In this document: positions 56,412 through 64,000 of the stretch, one piece after another
Position numbering within the stretch: position 1 is the stretch's first letter
How the letters are laid out: every line of letters starts with the position of its first letter
Origin: Streptosporangium sp. NBC_01755
Lineage (GTDB): Bacteria; Actinomycetota; Actinomycetes; Streptosporangiales; Streptosporangiaceae
DNA length: 64,000 bases
NCBI RefSeq assembly: GCF_035917995.1
Contig: NZ_CP109131.1
Coordinates: 2,232,001 to 2,296,000 of the forward strand
Direction of reading: 5' to 3'
Notes under the pieces: model-generated
Databases searched by the model: none
The model's input: only the letters and a program-made list of their open reading frames with translations
Told to the model about the DNA's origin: nothing
Made by a program: the position numbers and the translations under genes

Positions 56412-59312
56412 TCAGGAGGGAAAGACGTGGTCGACGAGCCGGGCCGTGGCCTTGCCGTCGTCGCGGGGCGCGTAGGTGCGCTGGAAGAGGTCGTACCGCT
56501 CGGCGTGGGCGACGGCCACCTCGTCGATCGACCGCAGTGCCTTGATGACCTCCGCCCCGCTGGAGAGCAGCGGTCCGGGGGCCTCGGCGGCCAGGTCGAG
56601 GTACATGCCCCGCTTGGACGAGTAGCGCTGCAGGTCGTGCGTGAAGAAGAGCATCGGCCTGCCGGTCGCCGCGAAGTCGAACATGACCGACGAGTAGTCC
56701 GTGATCAGCACGTCCGCGATCAGCAGCAGATCCGTAATATCGGGATATGTCGTGACGTCGCGTCCGAGGCCGACGGGCACGTTGGGCGCCGCCTGCATCG
56801 AGTGCGCCCTGATCAGGAACTCGTGGCCGGGGCCGAGCACCCGGTGCGCCTCGGCCAGGTCCAGGCGGATCGAGGCGTTCTTGCGGTCGTAGTCGCGGTA
56901 GGTCGGCGCGTAGAGCACCACCTTGGCGCCCTCGGCGATGCCGAGCCCGGCGCGCACCCGCGCCGCCATCTCGTCACGGTCGGGGGCCACCAGCACGTCG
57001 TTGCGCGGGTTGCCGCTCTCCAGGACCTCGCCCTGGTAGCCGAACGCCTTGCGCAGTACCCGGGTCGCCCAGGGACTCTGGGAGACCAGCAGGTCCCAGC
57101 CGCGCACCTCGACCGCCTGCCGGTGCCAGGCCGGCGGCCTGGGGTCACGGGACATGTGCGGCAGATCGTTGCCCAGGCGCTTGACCGGGGTGCCGTGCCA
57201 GGTCTGCACGACCGTCTGGTCCTCTCGCGCCCGGAACCACGGCGGCAGGAAGCCGTTGGTCACCACGTACCGCGAGCGGGCCAGCACCGCGTAGTGCTCG
57301 CGGCTGCCCGCGCGCACCACGGTCGGCCCCTCACCCTCGCCGAAGCCGAGCTCCGCGGGGCCCGGAGGCCTGAACGCGCCGTCCTTGACCACCCAGACGT
57401 GCTCTCCGGCGTCGCCGCGCCGCACGCGCTCCTCGTAGATCGCGCGGACGTTGCCCTCGTACTGCCGTCCGTCGTAGGCGACGTAGACGACCGCGTCGTT
57501 CAGCTCGCGGGTCCGCTCCGCGGGGTAGAAGCCGCGGCGCAGCGCGTACAGGCCGCCGGCGCCCTTCTCGTCGTCGGGGCGGTGCTCGGCGACGGACAGC
57601 ACCGGAATGTCGAAGCGGGTGGAGATCAGGCGGTATTCACGGCCGTCGCGGATCTTCGTGTCCTCGTCCAGCCCGTCGAGAATGGCGTGGTCGACGCGGA
57701 ACGGGACGATCTGGCCGGCCGGGTCGCGGACCGCCATGCTCCAGGTGCCGCTGCCCAGCGGGACCGTGTCCCCGAAACGGGGCATCGCGGCGGCCGCGAT
57801 CCGCACCGTGAAACGGGAGCCCTCCCGCTCCAGGGGGACGGCGTGGATCAGCCCGCTGCGGTGCTTGAGGGTCAGCTCGGCCGCGCCGGAGCCCGGGTAG
57901 GAGCCCTCCAGGGTGAGCGCACCCTGCTCGTCCCAGGTCGCGGCGGTGACGACCGGGCGGATCCGGTGCGCGGAGACGCTCACCCGGTCACGCCGGTCAC
58001 GCAGCACGGTGATCTCACGGTCCCCGACGACCGTACGGCTCTCCTCCGCCTTGCCGATCATGACGGAGGCCGCCGGGTCGCCCTTGGGCTCGATCCAGAG
58101 ACGGCCGCCGTCGCGTTCCTCCAGCAGGGAGGCCACGGCGAGCGGCACGACGACCGCGGTGCCGCCGTCTACGGGTGTGAAGTCCGCGGCGATCCGGTGA
58201 CCGTCCAGCCGGGCGTGGCCCCTGCTCGCCTCCTTGCCCGGCAGGAAGACCTGGACCTCCAGCCGCTCGCCGTCCAGCTTCACGCCGGTCAGTTCGGCCC
58301 TGGTGGGCTGCAGCACCACCTGGAGTGCCCGGTCGGAGGTCCAGACGGGGCGGATCCACCAGCCCCCACCGAGGTCGAGCCCCGATGGGCGCTCGGTACG
58401 GCCGGTGGAGGGGCCGCGCAGCAGGCCGCCGGCGCGGGCGCCCCTGCTCCAGATCACGATCTCGGCGCGCCAGGTGGTGGTGTCCTGCACCGTGGCGCGG
58501 TGGCGCAGCAGCCGCTTGCCGCCGCGTACGACGGCCCGCACCGCGGAACGCCAGCGCAGCGACCACGGGCCCAGCTCGGCGGTGAAACCGGACCAGTCGT
58601 AGTTGCAGCCGGCCTCTTCCGCGCCGTGGGTCGCCTCGGGGTGGAAGACCCTCCGGGTGCGCAGCCGCACCGGCGGCAGCCAGCGCGGGCCGCGCAGCAC
58701 CACCGTGGCCCTGTTGAATCGGCGACTACGCACCGACAACCCGGCCAGATAGGCGTGGCCGCTGACGTGCAGCCGCCCGCCGGACCAGGAGACGTCCTCG
58801 ATCTGGGTCATCGGGATGAGGTCCGCCGCCCGCAGCCGGAACAGGGCCTCGGGCAGCTCGTCCTGGAGCGGCAGGTCCGCGTACCAGCGGAGTTTCTTGC
58901 GGACGCGCCTGGACGGCTCCGCGGCGGCGGCCACGAGCTTCTGCAGCGCTTCGCCGTCGGCGAGGTCGTCGATCTCGCGGTGCTCGATCAGATGAAAGGC
59001 GATCCTGCGGGCGACCGGCAGGTCTCGCTTGACCCTCGCGTCGACACCGGTCACATACGGCTTCAGGAGCGTGACGAACTCGCGGCGCCGTGCGGCGCCC
59101 CGCTTGGTCACGATGTCCAGCCGGGAACCCAGCGGCCCGGCCAGCGCGTCGGCGTCGAACCGGCGACGCTCATCCGGTTTCAGCCCGTCGGCCAGCACCT
59201 CAGCCATGATCGATTCGAGGGGTTCTCCCCGGTCGCAGAGATCCTGGACGACCCGAAGGCGATCAACGACAGGGTCGCCGCCGGCTCGCGCGGGAGTGGC
59301 ACCGATGGCCAT
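56412..59312 (-). CDS. CDP-glycerol:glycerophosphate glycerophosphotransferase-like protein
   Basis: A 966-residue TagB/TagF-type protein that would polymerise or prime glycerol-phosphate chains of cell-wall teichoic acids. The C-terminal domain (about 590-966) has TQTWHGTPVKRLGNDLPH (catalytic His), GNPRNDVL, KVVLYAPTYRDY, LIRAHSM and DVLITDYSSVMFDFA. The middle (about 190-560) is beta-rich and repetitive, as in related actinobacterial enzymes. The first 150 residues resemble the linker that follows a GT-A glycosyltransferase domain in bifunctional homologues; that domain is absent here. Confidence 0.85.
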   Translation of the reverse strand: MAIGATPARAGGDPVVDRLRVVQDLCDRGEPLESIMAEVLADGLKPDERRRFDADALAGPLGSRLDIVTKRGAARRREFVTLLKPYVTGVDARVKRDLPVARRIAFHLIEHREIDDLADGEALQKLVAAAAEPSRRVRKKLRWYADLPLQDELPEALFRLRAADLIPMTQIEDVSWSGGRLHVSGHAYLAGLSVRSRRFNRATVVLRGPRWLPPVRLRTRRVFHPEATHGAEEAGCNYDWSGFTAELGPWSLRWRSAVRAVVRGGKRLLRHRATVQDTTTWRAEIVIWSRGARAGGLLRGPSTGRTERPSGLDLGGGWWIRPVWTSDRALQVVLQPTRAELTGVKLDGERLEVQVFLPGKEASRGHARLDGHRIAADFTPVDGGTAVVVPLAVASLLEERDGGRLWIEPKGDPAASVMIGKAEESRTVVGDREITVLRDRRDRVSVSAHRIRPVVTAATWDEQGALTLEGSYPGSGAAELTLKHRSGLIHAVPLEREGSRFTVRIAAAAMPRFGDTVPLGSGTWSMAVRDPAGQIVPFRVDHAILDGLDEDTKIRDGREYRLISTRFDIPVLSVAEHRPDDEKGAGGLYALRRGFYPAERTRELNDAVVYVAYDGRQYEGNVRAIYEERVRRGDAGEHVWVVKDGAFRPPGPAELGFGEGEGPTVVRAGSREHYAVLARSRYVVTNGFLPPWFRAREDQTVVQTWHGTPVKRLGNDLPHMSRDPRPPAWHRQAVEVRGWDLLVSQSPWATRVLRKAFGYQGEVLESGNPRNDVLVAPDRDEMAARVRAGLGIAEGAKVVLYAPTYRDYDRKNASIRLDLAEAHRVLGPGHEFLIRAHSMQAAPNVPVGLGRDVTTYPDITDLLLIADVLITDYSSVMFDFAATGRPMLFFTHDLQRYSSKRGMYLDLAAEAPGPLLSSGAEVIKALRSIDEVAVAHAERYDLFQRTYAPRDDGKATARLVDHVFPS

Positions 59313-59425
59313 GGGGAAAGCACCGCCTTTCGGACAGAGCGCTGTCCTAGGCCATGGTAGTGCGCCACAGCAGGCCCGGTTACGCTGCGATTTACGGGTC
59401 TGTAGGATTTACAGGCTTTTGTGAT

Positions 59426-59734
59426 CTACGGGTTTCCGTCCCATCTGGCCTCCTGTATATCGACTCGGGCGCCCCTGAGCGGAGTCCCCTCCTCGCGCCA
59501 GTTCACCAGGCATCGCTGCTCGTGGCCGGGTGGCGGGGTGCCGTCGGCATGCACGACGCGCCACCAGGGCACGCCCCCGCCCCAGGTGGACATCACCCTG
59601 CCGACCTGGCGTGGGCCCCCCTCGCCGAGGTACTCGGCGATGTCGCCGTAGGACATCACCATGCCGGGCGGAATGCGCTCGACCAGGTCCAGCACCCGCT
59701 CGGCGTACGGGGTGGGATGGCCTACTGGCTCCAT
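59426..59734 (-). CDS. Alkyltransferase-like DNA repair protein (MGMT family)
   Basis: A 102-residue protein of the Atl/MGMT C-terminal domain type. PYAERVLDLVERIPPGMVMS is the start of the DNA-binding domain, GDIAEYLGEGGPRQVGRVMS the helix-turn-helix with the arginine finger region, and GVPWWRVVHADGT occupies the place of the PCHR active site with Trp instead of Cys. It therefore cannot transfer alkyl groups; Atl proteins flag O6-alkylguanine for nucleotide excision repair. It overlaps the upstream gene by 13 bases. Confidence 0.9.
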   Translation of the reverse strand: MEPVGHPTPYAERVLDLVERIPPGMVMSYGDIAEYLGEGGPRQVGRVMSTWGGGVPWWRVVHADGTPPPGHEQRCLVNWREEGTPLRGARVDIQEARWDGNP

Positions 59735-60090
59735 ACGGTCGGCCCGGCCGTGAGGATCTCATCGAGCTTGCCGAACTCGTAGGCCACCGAGCCGTTCAGC
59801 TGCTCGACCAGACCGCCGCGGATCGCGTAGGACTCGCCGTCCTCACCGACCAGCCGCGCTCCCAGCAGAGCGGACACGCGTGCCAGCTGGGCCACCTGCC
59901 AGTCCGATCCGGGGGCGCCGGACAACCGGCCGTTCCATAGCGCTATGGCATGAACCGCGCCGTTGTGGCGGGCCAGGACCTCCCCTGACTCCTGCGATCC
60001 TCTGAACTCGAACCCCGCCTGCCCCAGCACAGTCGCGAGTTCCGCGAAGGCGAGAGGCGCAGGGCGCTCCACGCGCAACTCGTACCCCAT
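59722..60090 (-). CDS. Conserved hypothetical protein upstream of the Atl gene
   Basis: A 122-residue cytoplasmic protein without recognised domain: GYELRVERPAPLAFAELATV, GAVHAIALWNGRLSGAPGSD, and LARVSALLGARLVGEDGESY. The pattern of alternating strands and helices suggests a small alpha/beta fold. Its translation overlaps the alkyltransferase-like gene, suggesting co-expression. Confidence 0.65.
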   Translation of the reverse strand: MGYELRVERPAPLAFAELATVLGQAGFEFRGSQESGEVLARHNGAVHAIALWNGRLSGAPGSDWQVAQLARVSALLGARLVGEDGESYAIRGGLVEQLNGSVAYEFGKLDEILTAGPTVWSQ

Positions 60091-60201
60091 GACGCGGGAG
60101 AATAGCGAACCTTCCAGGTTTCTCGGAGTGTAAATCCAGACATTCGGGCTACCGCATCCGAACGGTGTCCTAAACGCGTTCTAATTGACTTCAAACTGCG
60201 C

Positions 60202-61632
60202 TTATCTCCGGGATCTCCCACGCCTGGTCGTTTCGGCATCGGCCGCTACCGGTCCGCTCCTGTCCGGCTGCCGGCCGAGCATCACCACGGCCGCCACGAA
60301 CGCCAGCAGGCCGCCGACAAGGCCCACTCCGTACAGCCAGAGTTTCAGGGGATCGGGGCCCGGTCTACCGGACTCCACGTGCGGGATGCCGACGCCGAAG
60401 TGCTTGCCCTCCGGGACCGGGATCTCCACCGCACCCGCCACGAGCCGATCCGCTCTGGCGAGCGCCGCGGCGGCGTCGACGACGCCGAACCCGACGTGGT
60501 CGTCGTAGCCGACGTGGTCGTCGTAGCCGGCGTCGGGACCGGCTACAGCTGTGGAGACCAGAGCCTGCGCCACCATCTGCGGCGCCATATTCGGATATTT
60601 CGCTTTTATTAGTGCGGCGACTCCGGCCACCAGCGCGGTCGCCGAACTGGTCCCCTCAGAGGATCCGTACTTTCCGCCGGGGACGACCACCGGCACCCCG
60701 ACACCGGGCGCCGAAACCAGGACCGACAGATTGTCACTGCTGAACCTCGCCGGCCTGCCCAGCCTGTCCACCGCGCCCACGCCGATGACCCCGGAGTATC
60801 CGGCGGGGAAGTTCCAGAAGGAGGTGGAGTTGTCCATGGCGTACTGGGAGTCTCCGTCGTTGCCCACGGCGGCGACGAGCACCACGCCCCTGGACAGCGC
60901 GTAGGAGACCGCCTCCCGCTCGCTCCTGTGCGGCCCGTAGGCACCCAGCGACATGCTGATGACCTTGGCCCCGTTGTCGGCGGCGTAGCGGATCGCACGG
61001 GCCAGCGGGCTGTCGCCGCGCGAGCGCAGATCCTCCTGGGACAGCGCGGAACCGTCCTCGGGCCGCTCTTCGACGATCAGCGGCAGCGAGAGGATCCTGG
61101 CCTCGGGTGCGATCCCGAGAAGGCCTTCCTCGCCGTTGCCCGCCCCGGCGATGAGCGAGGCCATGGCGGTGCCGTGCCGTCCGGCGTCCGGGGAGTTCCG
61201 GTCGAACTTGACAGATCCCATGTCGGGTCCGGAGATCACCCGCCCGCGCAACTCGGCCACCTGGTCGTCCACACCGCTGTCGACCAGGGCCACGGTGACG
61301 CCCGAGCCCCTGGTGACCTTCCATGCCTCCTGCGCGCGCAGCATCTCCAGCACCCAGCGCTGGTCCTCGCGCACGTCGGCGGTGCCCTCCGGCGGCGCGG
61401 CCAGTACGGGAGCGGCGGGCACGGCGGTGGCGGACACGGCGACGGGCACGGCGGCAGACACGGCGACGGGCACGGCGGTGGCGGACACGGCGACGGGCAC
61501 GGCGGCAGACACGGCGACGGGCACGGCGGTGGCGGACACGGCAGCGGCGGACACGGCAGCGGAGACCGGCAGCGGGGCCGCCATCGAGGTCGCGAACAGC
61601 GCTCCTGCCGCCCACAGCCGTAGCCTCAGCAC
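60202..61632 (-). CDS. mycP: Mycosin-like subtilisin (type VII secretion-associated)
   Basis: A 476-residue S8 peptidase. A signal peptide (LWAAGALFATSMAAPLPVSA) is followed by an Ala/Val/Pro repeat stretch (about residues 25-75). The catalytic triad is D118 (VALVDSGVD), H153 (GRHGTAMAS) and S329 (SEGTSSATAL). A C-terminal transmembrane helix (LYGVGLVGGLLAFVAAVV) anchors it, the mycosin architecture. GYDDHV is duplicated exactly near residue 375 (18-bp repeat about 60490-60525). The GTG at 61632 has AGGGGAAC upstream and overlaps the previous stop. Confidence 0.9.
   Translation of the reverse strand: MLRLRLWAAGALFATSMAAPLPVSAAVSAAAVSATAVPVAVSAAVPVAVSATAVPVAVSAAVPVAVSATAVPAAPVLAAPPEGTADVREDQRWVLEMLRAQEAWKVTRGSGVTVALVDSGVDDQVAELRGRVISGPDMGSVKFDRNSPDAGRHGTAMASLIAGAGNGEEGLLGIAPEARILSLPLIVEERPEDGSALSQEDLRSRGDSPLARAIRYAADNGAKVISMSLGAYGPHRSEREAVSYALSRGVVLVAAVGNDGDSQYAMDNSTSFWNFPAGYSGVIGVGAVDRLGRPARFSSDNLSVLVSAPGVGVPVVVPGGKYGSSEGTSSATALVAGVAALIKAKYPNMAPQMVAQALVSTAVAGPDAGYDDHVGYDDHVGFGVVDAAAALARADRLVAGAVEIPVPEGKHFGVGIPHVESGRPGPDPLKLWLYGVGLVGGLLAFVAAVVMLGRQPDRSGPVAADAETTRRGRSRR
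61421..61562. repeat. 51-bp in-frame tandem repeats in the mycosin signal region
   Basis: A 51-base unit repeats a little more than twice, encoding the 17-residue block ATAVPVAVSAAVPVAVS directly after the signal peptide. The expansion extends the propeptide-like linker and may alter its cleavage; it is absent from the neighbouring mycosin. Confidence 0.88.
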
Positions 61633-62585
61633 ACGTTCCCCTGAGTGCACTGGGGCACGGCGCTCGGCTCGTCACCGAGGGCCCTGGCGATGCGCCCGGC
61701 GACCGCCTGGGCCGCGGGCCACAGCTCGCTGTGCAGGATCTCCTCGGGGGCGACCGCCTGGCGGGTGCGGCCGTCGGCGTAGCCGGCGGTGGAGAAGACG
61801 ATGTAGGGGCCGACGCCGCCCCAGGCGTTACGCTGGCGCTGGGCCGCCCCGAACAGCTCGGTCGCCGTGCCGGGGAAGGCCACGGGACGCACCCCCACCC
61901 TGTCGTCCACGGCCAGTTGCGCGGAGGCGGCGAGCCGCCGCTCCTCGTCGTCGAGCACGGCGATGCCCACGGTGAAGACGAACGTGGACGTCTGGTCGAC
62001 GTAGGTGGCCCGCAGCAGCGTGCGGCAGCCGTACCGGGTGAGCACCGACCCCACCTGCGCGTCGGTACCGGCCGCGCAGGCCACCTCGGGGGCGAGGCCG
62101 ACCCTGCGGGCGTACTGCTGGACCCTCCCGAGGCCGATGTACTGCAACTCGATGGGGAAGACCAGGTCCGCGGTCCAGGTGTACCAGCGTCTGGCGATGT
62201 CGTCGGAGATGTAGCGGGCCTGCTCGGCGGCGGTGAGCGGGCGCGAACTCGTCTCGCGCAGCAGCCCGACCGTGCCGGTCAGCACGTTGGTGGCGGAGAT
62301 GGCGAGGATCGTGCCCACCAGGATCAGAAAGATCGTACGGAAGCGGATGCCCTGTTCCAGGGTCGCCAGTTCGGCACGCTGGACCATCGCGCGGTCGCGG
62401 CCCGCCGCCGGCCAGGCGCGCACACGGTATCGCCTGGGCGTGGCGCCCGACGCGGGCGTCCGCCTGGTCCCGCCGCCCCCGGCACCGCTCACCCGGGAGC
62501 CGGATGGTGGCCAGCCGCCGCGAGCGCGGGAGGCCGGGGTTCCCGGACGCCGCTCCGGCTCCCGGGACCGCCCTGACTGCGACAT
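61626..62585 (-). CDS. Single-pass membrane protein between two mycosins
   Basis: A 319-residue protein, not recognised. The first 80 residues are basic, Pro/Gly/Arg-rich and cytoplasmic. One transmembrane helix follows (FLILVGTILAISATNVLTGT, about 85-105), then an extracytoplasmic domain with cysteines (VACAAGTD, YGCRTLL, QCTQGNVC). Its stop overlaps the mycosin start. The position suggests a component of a type VII secretion locus, but it is not an EccB, EccC, EccD or EccE that I can identify. Confidence 0.65.
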   Translation of the reverse strand: MSQSGRSREPERRPGTPASRARGGWPPSGSRVSGAGGGGTRRTPASGATPRRYRVRAWPAAGRDRAMVQRAELATLEQGIRFRTIFLILVGTILAISATNVLTGTVGLLRETSSRPLTAAEQARYISDDIARRWYTWTADLVFPIELQYIGLGRVQQYARRVGLAPEVACAAGTDAQVGSVLTRYGCRTLLRATYVDQTSTFVFTVGIAVLDDEERRLAASAQLAVDDRVGVRPVAFPGTATELFGAAQRQRNAWGGVGPYIVFSTAGYADGRTRQAVAPEEILHSELWPAAQAVAGRIARALGDEPSAVPQCTQGNVC

Positions 62586-62710
62586 ACTCCGATGCTACGT
62601 CGCATGCCCTCTCCGCCTCATCAGCGGCGTGTATTTTCGCGGCACCAAGCCCGGCTCCGGCTCCAAGCCCGACTCCGGGCCCCGACCGCTACCGGGGCCG
62701 CCCCCGGTGC

Positions 62711-63994
62711 TCACGGCCAGGGCGCGGCGACCGGGTCGGGCACGGGTTCCTCGTAGGTCACCGGTGAGCGTGGGCGGCCGACGGACACGGCGATCGTGAC
62801 CAGGCAGGCGACCGCGCCGAGACCCGCGACCACGGCCACCCCGCCGTACAGGTTGATCCTGTGCCGGTCACGGTGGACGACCCGCACCGGCTCGACCGCC
62901 AGGCCCAGCGGACGGGCGGGGTCGTGTCCGCCGGCCCCCTCGGCGGTGAGGGTGTGCCGGGAGATCCTGGCGGCCGCGGCGAGTGCCCGGGTGGCGTTGA
63001 CGACGCCGAAGCCCATACCGGTGTCGTAGCCGCCGTTGGGCCGCCGGGTGGCTCCCGCAGTGATCGCCTGGACAACCAGCACGGGCGATATTTCTGGATA
63101 TTTCGCCTTAATGAGGGCGGCGACGCCCGATACCAGGGCGGTCGCCTGCGAGGTGCCGCGACCGACCCAGTACTCGTCACCGGGGCCTGCCCCGAGGATG
63201 TCCACCCCCGGCGCGGCCACCAGGACCGAGGGGTTCCGGTTGGAGAACGAGGCCCGGCGCAGCCCCTGGTCCGTCGCGGCGACCGAGACCACCCCCGGGA
63301 AGGCCGCCGGGTAGGAGTAGGGGGCGTTGCCGCCGGCGTCGGGCTCCTCGGCACCGGCGTTGCCCGCCGCCGCGACGAGCACGACCCCCTTGGAGATCGC
63401 ATAGCGGATCGCCGACCGCTCCTCCTTGGTCGCCAGCTCCTTGGAGATCGACATGTTGATCACGTCGGCACCGTGGTCCACCGCGTACCGGATGCCCCTG
63501 GCCACCACGTTCTCGTAGCGCTCGGCGGTGTTGAACTCTCGGAAACCGGGCTCCTCGTCCTCCAGGATGACCCGCACCGACAGCACCTTCGCGCGGGGCG
63601 CGACGCCGATCACCCCGTCTGCCCCGCCCGGCCCGTGACCGTGCCCGGCGATCAGCGACGCCATGTACGTTCCGTGCAGCCGGAGGGGTTGCACACCTCG
63701 CGGGTTGGCCCCGGCGGTGAAGTCCTTGCCCTCGATCACCGATCCGGCCAGGTCGCGATGGTCGCCGTCCACCCCTGAGTCGAGCACGGCCACGGTCACG
63801 CCCTCCCCTTCCGAGACCCGCCAGGCGGCGGGCAGGCCGAGGGTCCGCAGCACATCCCGCTGGCTGTCTCTGACGTCGTCGGCCCGCGCGGCCGGGGCCA
63901 GTGCCGTCAGCCCCGTCAGTCCCGCCAACCCCGCCAGTCCCACCAGCGTTGTCGCCGCGAGCGCCCCGCAGGCGGCGGAAAGACGCCTCGGCAT
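62711..63994 (-). CDS. mycP: Mycosin-like subtilisin (second)
   Basis: A 427-residue S8 peptidase, complete at the right edge. The signal peptide contains Gly-Leu repeats (LVGLAGLAGLTGLTALAP). The triad is D72 (VAVLDSGVDGD), H107 (RLHGTYMAS) and S282 (VGRGTSQATALVSG). A C-terminal transmembrane helix (YGGVAVVAGLGAVACLVTIA) is present. It is a paralogue of the protein at 60202-61632 and lies upstream on the same strand, so the three genes probably form one operon. Confidence 0.9.
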   Translation of the reverse strand: MPRRLSAACGALAATTLVGLAGLAGLTGLTALAPAARADDVRDSQRDVLRTLGLPAAWRVSEGEGVTVAVLDSGVDGDHRDLAGSVIEGKDFTAGANPRGVQPLRLHGTYMASLIAGHGHGPGGADGVIGVAPRAKVLSVRVILEDEEPGFREFNTAERYENVVARGIRYAVDHGADVINMSISKELATKEERSAIRYAISKGVVLVAAAGNAGAEEPDAGGNAPYSYPAAFPGVVSVAATDQGLRRASFSNRNPSVLVAAPGVDILGAGPGDEYWVGRGTSQATALVSGVAALIKAKYPEISPVLVVQAITAGATRRPNGGYDTGMGFGVVNATRALAAAARISRHTLTAEGAGGHDPARPLGLAVEPVRVVHRDRHRINLYGGVAVVAGLGAVACLVTIAVSVGRPRSPVTYEEPVPDPVAAPWP

Positions 63995-64000
63995 GGTCAG

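Noticed and set aside
56205-59360. 1051-codon plus-strand ORF
   Set aside because: Shadow of the CDP-glycerol glycerophosphotransferase-like gene; no domain and shadow-type amino-acid bias.

Overview
High-GC actinomycete chromosome. UPF0182, a DUF2342 zincin, mycoredoxin, WhiB7, UvrD2, AdnAB, mycosins and the XRE/DUF5753-DUF397-DUF6879 families together point to the Streptosporangiales (Streptosporangium/Nonomuraea-like). This placement is inferred from gene content and was not computed.

Region 1 (0-21 kb) is mostly housekeeping: initiator tRNA, UPF0182 membrane protein, PDZ/Lon-like protease, MoaE, an SDR epimerase, a DUF2342 zincin overlapping a Nudix hydrolase, an EEP-family phosphatase, a YgjP-like metallopeptidase, an enoyl-CoA hydratase wrecked by an internal deletion, a ThiF-like protein and an AarF-type kinase. 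WhiB7 follows with a complete leader (AT-rich box plus promoter, a 99-codon upstream ORF, an intrinsic terminator). Then come TesB and UvrD2, a secreted alpha/beta hydrolase, mycoredoxin and NudC.

Region 2 (21-32 kb) is metabolic accessory DNA. An iron box precedes a three-gene NIS-siderophore operon (ATP-grasp, IucA/IucC, IucA/IucC) whose order recalls vibrioferrin PvsA-PvsB-PvsD. Next is a sulfonate-type locus in which a deletion fused the start of a lipoprotein gene to the end of the permease gene. The ATPase, two flavin monooxygenases and a substrate-binding-protein homologue without a signal peptide remain.

Region 3 (32-49 kb) is a variable island of regulatory and mobile genes: HATPase, XRE/DUF5753 regulators, DUF397 and DUF6879 proteins, an IS1380-type element inserted in a DUF397 gene with a 5-bp target duplication, an ankyrin protein, a graspetide cluster (precursor, ATP-grasp ligase, PIMT-like methyltransferase), a PF04672 methyltransferase, a solo TnpB, a cytochrome P450 and a toxin-antitoxin pair.

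Region 4 (49-64 kb) holds adnB-adnA, a CDP-glycerol glycerophosphotransferase-like protein, an alkyltransferase-like repair protein and two mycosin-like proteases around an unknown membrane protein, probably the edge of a type VII secretion locus. Short tandem repeats recur across the window, both between genes and in frame inside conserved enzymes.
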